NCBI GenBank assembly: GCA_946886975.1
Contig: CAMPJV010000190.1
Coordinates: forward strand, 1-5,634
From: an uncultured Taibaiella sp.
GTDB lineage: Bacteria > Bacteroidota > Bacteroidia > Chitinophagales > Chitinophagaceae
Reading direction: 5' to 3'
DNA: 5,634 bases
Part shown: positions 1 to 5,564 of the stretch, one piece after another
Layout of the letters: every line of letters starts with the position of its first letter
How positions within the stretch are numbered: the first letter of the stretch is position 1
The notes under the pieces: generated by a model
Databases searched by the model: none
Told to the model about the DNA's origin: nothing
What the model saw: only the letters and a program-made list of their open reading frames with translations
Translations under genes and position numbers: made by a program

Positions 1-247
1 TGGAAGCATCCACCTTCGATATCTCCTCCATGGCCAGTACATACGACACCGTGTCCATCCCTGATCCGCCATACTTTGGGTCCACCATCATCCCCAGAAA
101 GCCCAGCTCTCCCAGTTTCTTTATCTGCTCCGTAGGGAATTTCGCATGCTCATCACGCTCAATTACCCCTGGAAGTAGTTCGTTTTTGGCAAAGTCCCTG
201 GCAGCCATCTGTACGGCTATCTGCTCTTCTGAAAGTTGAAAATTCAT
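1..247 (-). CDS. Acyl-CoA dehydrogenase, N-terminal part (runs off the window)
   Basis: Reading the minus strand from the ATG at 247-245 gives 82 residues with no stop before the left edge, starting MNFQLSEEQIAVQMAARDF. The pattern fits the alpha-helical N-terminal domain of short/medium-chain acyl-CoA dehydrogenases: F-x-L-x-E-E-Q near the start, an A-R-x-F-A segment, an acidic/Pro stretch (ELLPG, ERDEHAKFP), then LGELGFLGMMVDPKYGGSG and the Y-x-x-A-M-E-E-I-S-x-x-D-A-S helix. Family knowledge: these are cytoplasmic FAD enzymes of about 380 residues that introduce the alpha-beta double bond into acyl-CoA thioesters and pass electrons to electron-transfer flavoprotein, in fatty-acid or branched-chain amino-acid breakdown. 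About 300 residues, including the catalytic base and most FAD contacts, lie outside the window, so the substrate cannot be assigned. The start is supported by the family-typical N-terminus and by a good promoter 30 bp upstream. It is transcribed divergently from the secreted-protein gene. Confidence 0.92.
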   Translation of the reverse strand, partial: MNFQLSEEQIAVQMAARDFAKNELLPGVIERDEHAKFPTEQIKKLGELGFLGMMVDPKYGGSGMDTVSYVLAMEEISKVDAS

Positions 248-276
248 ATCTGTAGAAGGAATAAATAAATGGATTG

Positions 277-307
277 CAAACCTACGGCTTTACTCCCGAA
301 AGCACAA
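277..307 (-). promoter_or_regulatory. Bacteroidota-type promoter of the acyl-CoA dehydrogenase gene
   Basis: On the minus strand, TAGGTTTG (284-277) matches the Bacteroidota -7 consensus TAnnTTTG exactly. A TTG (307-305) lies 20 nt upstream, close to the usual spacing for the -33 element. Transcription would begin near position 270, giving a leader of about 23 nt before the ATG at 247. No Shine-Dalgarno sequence is visible, as is common in this phylum. The element match is seen directly; promoter activity is inferred. Confidence 0.6.
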
Positions 308-405
308 GCCAGCCCAATTCGATACAGATTCCAAACGGTCAGCCCAGCCTCTTCCAGCCGCTCGACTACCCTCTTCACAGCCTTTCCCCCGGCTCATCAG
401 TGGTT

Positions 406-449
406 TATATACGGGGTATATACGGGTTAAATACGGAGTATATACGGGG
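406..449. repeat. Four tandem 11-bp direct repeats (TATATACGGGG type)
   Basis: Four contiguous 11-bp units are visible: TATATACGGGG (406-416), TATATACGGGT (417-427), TAAATACGGAG (428-438) and TATATACGGGG (439-449). Units 1 and 4 are identical; units 2 and 3 differ from them by one and two bases. A strongly degenerate fifth unit may follow at 450-460. The period is close to one turn of the DNA helix, so all copies face the same side. The array lies about 135-180 bp upstream of the predicted dehydrogenase transcription start and about 225-270 bp upstream of the ATG at 673. Family knowledge: OmpR/PhoB-type response regulators bind direct repeats with 11-bp periodicity. A regulator site is therefore possible, but a simple minisatellite is equally compatible. 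Confidence 0.85.
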
Positions 450-548
450 TAACTATGGATGAAACCTGCTCTAACATGGGAACACCCTTATTTGTTCAAT
501 GGCTTTACACAGGGGCTTCAACTCCGTTCCTGCCTCCCACCCAAATGC

Positions 549-566
549 CTTCGATACGTATCGAAG
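549..566. repeat. Perfect 18-bp palindrome, operator-like
   Basis: CTTCGATACGTATCGAAG is its own reverse complement, with no spacer; the symmetry breaks at the next base pair (C548/C567). A gapless palindrome of this length is unexpected by chance in 5.6 kb (about 0.02 expected with equal base frequencies). It lies 107 bp upstream of the secreted-protein ATG, outside any supported gene. It could be the operator of a dimeric regulator or part of a dispersed palindromic repeat; the sequence does not separate these. Confidence 0.7.
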
Positions 567-672
567 CCCAGCTGCCCAAAAAGTATCAGGTAATAGGGCA
601 CAAGCTAATAGAGGCATGGTAAAACCTTTGCTATTTAATTTGCCTATATTGCTAAAGCTATATTTCAGCAAA

Positions 673-2268
673 ATGAAGCAAACCCTATTCTTAATAATCC
701 TCTTCCTCTGCCCGGGACTCTCCACTTCAGGCCAGGAAGTTATCTCACCGACATCCTTCTTAAAGTATGTGCCCACTTCTGAAGGCGAGTCCGTGATCAA
801 CGTAACAGAATTCCCCGGTGCTTCAGGATACTTATTTTCATTTGTAAAGTATACGCCGTACAACCTCACAAATACCTCTTACTTTCCTTCGGCCCATTTA
901 GTGAAAACCGACAATAGCGGCAATGTATCGGCTTCCTTTTCTGTCTCAGCAGATACAACAGCAAGAATGGTCTTTGTTGGCCTTTATGCGCTTGTGAAGG
1001 ACCATGAGGTTCTATTCATGGTTTCAAGCGACTCCGCCGGCAGTTACTTTAGTACGAGACACCTTAACATGCTGGTGTATCATTTGGACTCTTCCAATTT
1101 AAGTCTTACTTCCGTTGATACGATTCAAATACTGCCTCCAAATAGTTCCGTTCTCATATTTGATGAAGTACAGTCTGCTACCGGGTCCATTTATGGCAGT
1201 ATTAGTTATACCTTGAGTTCCAATGATCATTATACCATGCTATTTAAGGTTAGCAGATCAGGTAATAATAATTTGCAGTGGCAAACGAGGACAATTACAA
1301 ATCAGCTCACCCCTCAGTTAAATGACAGCGGTTTTAACTATGGCATAAATGTCCGGCTCAATGCAGCTCAGGATTCCCTGGAATTGTTTATGATTAGTGA
1401 GGATGTAATGTCCTTTCCCCATTTCAGACTACTCACTGTCGATACTTCCTTAGGTGGCGCAGAGCACTTTGATCTGGCCGTCGCAGATTTTGAGTATGCC
1501 CCGGGCCATATTCTTGATGAAGATGTCCTCGAAAACGGAATCAGGATTTCAAATACGCAGCTGATTCTTGGTCCGCAGTTTTTTGAAGGGCAAGACATGA
1601 AAGCAGCCCTCCTGAGGTATGACCTCCAAACGCAAGACTATGACAAGGGCTTGGTTCTCCCGGATTCGCCTTTTTCTTTCGCGCGGAAAACATATGCGCC
1701 TTTAAAGTCCATGGATTTATCCGCGGGAAGTATCTATTGTGTCGTATTTGATTATACAGACATCTTTAATCTCTTTTTTGACAACGTCAGCAATCATATC
1801 TATGTTGGCAAAACAGACCCCTCCCTTAATCAATGGCATTGGTACAAATATATTGGCAACCCCCAAACGTATCATTTCCCATATAAAATACTTGCAACGT
1901 CAGATGGCGGCTGTATAATAACCAGTGCCATTTACGATTTTGTCAATAACCCCAATCTCGAGCACGACCTGTATGTAATTAAACTTGACGCTAATGGGCA
2001 AGTAACGAGTGTCTCAAACCTCTCGAAGGGTGACGACAAAGCCATAGTCTACCCCATCCCTGCACAGGATGTTGTATACATACGTTCCGAGGGCAAAGAA
2101 GCAGATCAGGTGATGCTGTTTGACCTTTCGGGCAAGCTGATCCTCCAAACAAAGCTACAGCCAGGTGGAAGTCATATTTCGCTTTTGGGTATTGCAGCAG
2201 GCACCTATTTCTATCGTTTACTTTTCAAAGATGGTACTGCGCAAGCAGGAAAGCTAATAAAGCAGTAA
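673..2268 (+). CDS. Secreted protein with T9SS type A C-terminal sorting domain
   Basis: A 531-residue protein of unknown specific function. Residues 1-20 (MKQTLFLIILFLCPGLSTSG) are a clear Sec signal peptide, with predicted cleavage before Gln21. The frame stays open back to 499, but that extension would bury the signal peptide behind 58 residues, so the ATG at 673 is chosen. The middle (about 25-445) is beta-rich, with scattered motifs such as HLVKTDNSGNV (75-85), ILATSDGGCIITS (406-418) and DLYVIKLDANGQV (432-444). Such motifs are typical of propeller-like repeats in Bacteroidota surface proteins; no catalytic motif was recognised. Residues about 452-531 form the sorting domain: VYPIPAQDVVYI (459-470), DLSGKLI (484-490), GTYFYRLLFKDG (510-521) and the final GKLIK. 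Family knowledge: this domain directs transport across the outer membrane by the T9SS, after which it is usually removed and the protein anchored or released. The gene is AT-rich: three sampled 60-bp lines give 32, 40 and 45% GC. Confidence 0.88.
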   Translation: MKQTLFLIILFLCPGLSTSGQEVISPTSFLKYVPTSEGESVINVTEFPGASGYLFSFVKYTPYNLTNTSYFPSAHLVKTDNSGNVSASFSVSADTTARMVFVGLYALVKDHEVLFMVSSDSAGSYFSTRHLNMLVYHLDSSNLSLTSVDTIQILPPNSSVLIFDEVQSATGSIYGSISYTLSSNDHYTMLFKVSRSGNNNLQWQTRTITNQLTPQLNDSGFNYGINVRLNAAQDSLELFMISEDVMSFPHFRLLTVDTSLGGAEHFDLAVADFEYAPGHILDEDVLENGIRISNTQLILGPQFFEGQDMKAALLRYDLQTQDYDKGLVLPDSPFSFARKTYAPLKSMDLSAGSIYCVVFDYTDIFNLFFDNVSNHIYVGKTDPSLNQWHWYKYIGNPQTYHFPYKILATSDGGCIITSAIYDFVNNPNLEHDLYVIKLDANGQVTSVSNLSKGDDKAIVYPIPAQDVVYIRSEGKEADQVMLFDLSGKLILQTKLQPGGSHISLLGIAAGTYFYRLLFKDGTAQAGKLIKQ

Positions 2269-2597
2269 TCGACCTCCCCACTTCATAGTCCAGGTGTCGT
2301 CCGAAGAATCCTAAACGTCAACGGCCCTGCTTGAACCATAAATAGTATCTGGCCGTAGCAGCGGATGGGTATTGCCCTCCGGGCAAAGGTCGCATGCGTG
2401 AAGCTTTCTTTGACTATTCTGTGCGGGTTGAGTCATTCTAAATAAGACCTTGTAGAGCTCACCGCTTTCTGTCTCAGTAGCGGAAAGCGTACATCTGCAC
2501 AGAGATGATATTATCCAACCACCTGATCCACAACTCCTTGCTAGTGATCTTCCATGCACCCATCACTCTGGCAGGATTATTTTAACACTACTGTGCA
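2269..2597. other. Intergenic spacer with two small inverted repeats, no supported gene
   Basis: This 329-bp stretch separates the two plus-strand envelope genes. It contains TTGCCC-tcc-GGGCAA (2372-2386, 6-bp stem, 3-nt loop) and CGCTTTC...GAAAGCG (2463-2469 and 2483-2489, 7-bp arms, 13-nt spacer). Neither is followed by a T-run, so neither is a standard intrinsic terminator. An open frame on the minus strand (2559-2311, 82 codons) gives a Cys/Arg/Ser-rich product that resembles no family I recognise, and it is not called. No TAnnTTTG promoter with a spaced TTG was found ahead of 2598. The region may be a long leader, a small-RNA locus or a decayed gene; nothing in it decides. Confidence 0.5.
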
Positions 2598-5216
2598 ATG
2601 TATTCGAACCCCTTACGGATATTTCCTTTCCTTGCCTCTTTAAAGGCTTTTCTTGTGCTGTGCCTGTTAGGCTCTTCGCTTCACCTCGCCGCCCAGGAAC
2701 CTACTCCCGTTCTGGATAGTAGTTCCGCCAATACTTACAAGACTGTTTTAGCGGGTCAGTACCCCCAGTCTGGTCTGCGCAACTTCTTCCTTGGCAAGCA
2801 TTATAGAACAGAATGGGAGACGCCCGTCCGCGTACCCGTCCTAATGCTCGACACGTTTGCCGGCGGCCTTACCCCCTACGAGGCAGGCGGAGGAAGACAA
2901 AGCAAGTCACTCAAACTCCACGACAGGAATAATCGTGAATACGTATTGCGCAGCCTCGACAAGTCCTTCGGCCGCGCGCTCCCTCCCGAGATGCTCGGCA
3001 CTTTCATAGAAGACCTTATAGACGATCAGGTCACCATCGCTCACCCCTATTCGGCATTCACCATCCCTGCCATGGCCGACGCCGCAAAGATCCTGCACAC
3101 TGTGCCCGTCATTGGTTATGTGCCCAAACAGCCGGCATTGGATACCTTCAGTGAAGACTTCGGGAATAGGCTCTACCTCCTCGAGCAGCGCCCCGATGAG
3201 AACTGGGAAACAGAACCTCGTTTCGCCAATTCTAAGAATATAGTCGGCACGGATAAGCTCCTCGAAAAGCTACTGGAGCACAACGATACAAGGATAGATC
3301 AGCAGCTATATGTCAGGTCCCGCCTTTTCGATATGTTCATCGGCGACTGGGGCCGCCATGAGGATCAGTGGCGCTGGGCCCTGGTGGAGGAGGGCGATCA
3401 GAAGATCTACAAGCCTATCCCTCGCGATCGGGATCAGACCTACACAAAGTTTGACGGGCTTCTACCTAAGCTCGTGCTTCGCGCCGCCAATCTCGATCAT
3501 CTACAGTCCTTCACGTATAGGGTAGAGGAGATCAAGGAGTACGGTTTTCCTGCACGCTATCTCGACAGGAGAGCGGCCAACGAAACAACCTACGAGCAGT
3601 GGATGGAGATTGCCAAAGACCTTCAGCAGTCCCTCACCAACGAGGTTATTGAAACCTCTGTCCGCCAGATGCCCCCCGAAGTGTTTCCCATTTCAGGTCA
3701 GTGGATCATAGATCAGCTAAAGTCCCGCCGCGACAGGCTGCAGGATGTTGCTTCCACGTATTACAAGTTCCTGGCCCGCCATGTAGATATTCCCGGCACT
3801 AAGGAGAACGAGTACTATGAGGTCAAAAGACTCAGCGACGAACTTACTTCCGTACAGGTCTTCAGGATGGAAGACGATGAAAAGGTAGGAGAGCCTTTCT
3901 ATTCACGGATATTCAAAACCGAAGAGACCGAAGATATCCGGCTCTATGGCATAGCAGGTCACGATGTCTTTCATGTAGATGGACAGGTAAATGACGGCAT
4001 CAAAGTCCGCTTCATAGGTGGTCCGGAAACGGATTCGATTATCGATCAGTCTCATGTCTCTGGCCTTCAGAAGAAAACAAAGATCTACGACGACAGGAAT
4101 AACTCCTTCACCACCTCACCCGAAACAAGGATCCACTACGGCTCAGACAGTGCTCATCACGCCTACGACTACACGGAATTTGCCTACCATAAAAAAGGCA
4201 CTAAGATCTCAGCCTTCTACGACAATCCTGATAGGTTCTATGTTGGCCTGGGCTACAGCTTCAAGCGCCACATGTGGAGGCGCTATCCTTATGGGTTCGA
4301 GCAGATGATCTCGGGCCGTTACTCCCTTTCACAGAACGCCTTCAGTATCGTTTACGAAGGTATCTTTCACCAGTTAATCCGCAAGTGGGACGTTACCATC
4401 TTCGCCAACTACGACGCTGTCCGCTGGACCAACTTCTCAGGTCTCGGCAATGAAACAGTTCGTCCGGTACCTAACCGGGACTACTACCGCCTTCGCACCA
4501 ATGAATTTATAGGCAACCTTGGCATTAGCCGCACCTTCTCCGGACGCCACAATGTGGAAGTCACAGCCGGGTTCAATGCTGTAGAGATCATAGAAGACAC
4601 CGGCCACTACGTTACAGACCATATAACTCCCAATCAGTTGTACTTCACCGATCATCATCAGTTCGCCTCTGTTCGTGCCGGTTACACCTTCCAGCACGTA
4701 GACGATAATATTGTCCCTACGAGGGGTGCCATGGTCTATGCTGGCGCCGCCTACACCCAGAATACAGAAATAAAGGACAGGTCATTTGCCACGTTCAACG
4801 GTATTGCGCATTTGTTCATTCCGCTCTTCTGGAAGTTCAGCTTCTCCACCCGCTCCGGCATAGCCACTGTTACCGGCAAACCAGAGTTCTACCAGTATGC
4901 TTCCGTCGGCGGCAGCCAGACACTCCGGGGCTACAGGCGAGACCGCTTCTGGGGACAGACTGCCTTTTACAACAGTAACGAGCTCCGTTGGATCACAGAC
5001 TTCAAAACGTACCTTATGACTGGGAAAGTAGGCCTGGTCGGATTTGTAGATGATGGCAGGGTATGGATGCCTGGCGAAGATTCAAACCTGTGGCATGTTG
5101 GTTACGGCGGCGGCATTCTTCTGGCGCCCTTCAACAAGCTGTCAGTGTCCGTCACCTATGGCATCTCCGAGGAGGATAAAGTAATCCACCTCCGCCTGAA
5201 CAAACTTCTTTTCTAA
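2598..5216 (+). CDS. BamA/TamA-type outer-membrane barrel protein with kinase-like N-terminal region
   Basis: An 872-residue envelope protein. Residues 1-32 are a signal peptide (hydrophobic 17-30, ending HLAA) with predicted cleavage before Gln33. Residues about 100-390 carry motifs resembling HipA/Fam20/PI3K-like kinases: REYVLRSLDKS (113-123, candidate ATP-contacting Lys122), an acidic helix region (IEDLIDDQ, 137-144), FDMFIGDWGRHEDQWRW (244-260, catalytic-loop-like) and PIPRDRDQTYTKFDG (273-287, candidate metal-binding Asp). Residue 252 is Gly where Asp-Arg-His would be expected. Residues about 449-483 (LYGIAGHDVF, then GGPETDSIID) resemble an RTX-like turn. Residues about 525-872 form the barrel, with IVPTRGAMVYAG (705-716), LRGYR (776-780, the Omp85 L6 RGY motif), NELRW (794-798), GLVGFVDDGRVW (812-823), GYGGGILLAP (835-844) and a C-terminal Phe. 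No POTRA domain is evident. The barrel is secure; the kinase fold and any phosphotransfer are inference. Sampled lines give 52-62% GC. Starting at the ATG at 2598 keeps the signal peptide at the extreme N-terminus. Confidence 0.85.
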   Translation: MYSNPLRIFPFLASLKAFLVLCLLGSSLHLAAQEPTPVLDSSSANTYKTVLAGQYPQSGLRNFFLGKHYRTEWETPVRVPVLMLDTFAGGLTPYEAGGGRQSKSLKLHDRNNREYVLRSLDKSFGRALPPEMLGTFIEDLIDDQVTIAHPYSAFTIPAMADAAKILHTVPVIGYVPKQPALDTFSEDFGNRLYLLEQRPDENWETEPRFANSKNIVGTDKLLEKLLEHNDTRIDQQLYVRSRLFDMFIGDWGRHEDQWRWALVEEGDQKIYKPIPRDRDQTYTKFDGLLPKLVLRAANLDHLQSFTYRVEEIKEYGFPARYLDRRAANETTYEQWMEIAKDLQQSLTNEVIETSVRQMPPEVFPISGQWIIDQLKSRRDRLQDVASTYYKFLARHVDIPGTKENEYYEVKRLSDELTSVQVFRMEDDEKVGEPFYSRIFKTEETEDIRLYGIAGHDVFHVDGQVNDGIKVRFIGGPETDSIIDQSHVSGLQKKTKIYDDRNNSFTTSPETRIHYGSDSAHHAYDYTEFAYHKKGTKISAFYDNPDRFYVGLGYSFKRHMWRRYPYGFEQMISGRYSLSQNAFSIVYEGIFHQLIRKWDVTIFANYDAVRWTNFSGLGNETVRPVPNRDYYRLRTNEFIGNLGISRTFSGRHNVEVTAGFNAVEIIEDTGHYVTDHITPNQLYFTDHHQFASVRAGYTFQHVDDNIVPTRGAMVYAGAAYTQNTEIKDRSFATFNGIAHLFIPLFWKFSFSTRSGIATVTGKPEFYQYASVGGSQTLRGYRRDRFWGQTAFYNSNELRWITDFKTYLMTGKVGLVGFVDDGRVWMPGEDSNLWHVGYGGGILLAPFNKLSVSVTYGISEEDKVIHLRLNKLLF

Positions 5217-5227
5217 ATTGGAAAGTC

Positions 5228-5245
5228 TCCTCACGGCTATGAGGA
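5228..5245. terminator. Small hairpin between convergent genes, possible weak terminator
   Basis: TCCTCA (5228-5233) and TGAGGA (5240-5245) form a 6-bp stem around a 6-nt loop, 11 bp after the barrel-gene stop and 22 bp beyond the stop of the facing small gene. The position between convergent genes suits a shared terminator. However, neither strand has a proper U-run after the stem: the plus strand continues AACAAAAC and the minus strand GACTTTCC. The stem is seen directly; the terminator function is a weak inference. Confidence 0.35.
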
Positions 5246-5267
5246 AACAAAACTGAAGAGGAGCAAA

Positions 5268-5486
5268 CTACATCGCGATCTTGCTCAGCCCCAGGAAGTT
5301 CACCATCAGCTCACGGTTATACTCCAGTGCCAGGCTAATGGCTGTGCTGCCAATCCGATCCTTTGGGTATAGTCCGGAGGTCCTGATCAGTTGCAGGCCA
5401 TGCTTCACCTTTTTGGTATATTCCTGCAGGGTCATGACTCCCTGGTATTTTTGCTGGTGCAGCCTCTGTACTATTTCGTCTTGCAT
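5268..5486 (-). CDS. Small hypothetical protein, 72 residues
   Basis: The minus strand from the ATG at 5486-5484 encodes 72 residues beginning MQDEIVQRLHQQKYQGVMTL and ending NFLGLSKIAM. I do not recognise a named family. The product is predicted mostly helical and cytoplasmic: no signal peptide or membrane segment, with Gln, Lys and Glu spread in amphipathic patterns. Codon choice looks like a real gene, with many CTG leucines and mixed AAG/AAA, whereas the overlapping plus-strand frame gives a Cys/Ser-rich, shadow-like product. The ATG is the first usable start after an in-frame TAA at 5522-5520. A near match to the -7 element, TAAGTTTT, lies upstream at about 5529-5536, without a clear TTG partner. 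The gene faces the barrel gene across 51 bp. It is probably real, but function is unknown. Confidence 0.6.
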   Translation of the reverse strand: MQDEIVQRLHQQKYQGVMTLQEYTKKVKHGLQLIRTSGLYPKDRIGSTAISLALEYNRELMVNFLGLSKIAM

Positions 5487-5547
5487 GGCACTAAGATTTG
5501 CTTCTAAGTTATATACGCATTACATATGGTAAAACTTATGCATCCTC

Positions 5548-5564
5548 ATTAACGGGTGATTAAC
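5548..5564. repeat. Pair of ATTAAC direct repeats with 11-bp spacing
   Basis: ATTAAC occurs at 5548-5553 and again at 5559-5564, so the two copies start 11 bp apart, upstream of the minus-strand small gene. The period equals that of the array at 406-449, but the motif differs. With only two six-base copies, chance is a reasonable explanation. Confidence 0.3.

Larger units (their letters stand above)
248..672. other. Divergent intergenic region between the dehydrogenase and the secreted-protein gene
   Basis: This 425-bp stretch carries no supported gene. It holds, in order, the minus-strand dehydrogenase promoter, the 11-bp repeat array (406-449) and an 18-bp palindrome (549-566). A 7-bp inverted pair GGGCTTC/GAAGCCC (513-519 and 563-569) partly overlaps the palindrome. 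An open frame from 499 joins in frame to the secreted-protein gene, but its first 58 residues lie ahead of an obvious signal peptide and are treated as untranslated. No strong plus-strand TAnnTTTG promoter was found. The best near matches are TTAATTTG at 635-642 and AACCTTTG at 623-630, both without a properly spaced TTG. Confidence 0.6.

Noticed and set aside
635..666. Possible plus-strand promoter for the secreted-protein gene (TTAATTTG at 635-642, TATATTTC at 659-666)
   Set aside because: Each has one mismatch to TAnnTTTG. The first has no TTG at the right distance. The second has a TTTG only 16 nt upstream and would make the mRNA nearly leaderless.
471..869. 132-codon minus-strand frame across the intergenic region and the start of the secreted-protein gene
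   Set aside because: About half of it lies antisense to the well-supported signal peptide and N-terminus of the T9SS substrate, and the product matches no family I recognise. The part over 471-640 might be a piece of an interspersed repeat, which only a genome search could show.
2325..2340. GCTTGAACC, which on the minus strand reads GGTTCAAGC like a tRNA T-loop
   Set aside because: The flanking bases do not form a T-stem, acceptor stem or anticodon arm, so there is no tRNA.
2311..2559. 82-codon minus-strand frame in the spacer before the barrel gene
   Set aside because: The product is Cys/Arg/Ser-rich without domain signals, no promoter is visible, and open frames of this length are common by chance at this GC.
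4018..4308. 96-codon plus-strand frame inside the barrel gene
   Set aside because: It is an out-of-frame shadow; the barrel-gene frame carries the conserved residues through this stretch.
5281..5532. 83-codon plus-strand frame opposite the small hypothetical gene
   Set aside because: Its product is rich in Cys, Ser and Trp, as expected for an antisense shadow, while the minus-strand frame has gene-like codon use.
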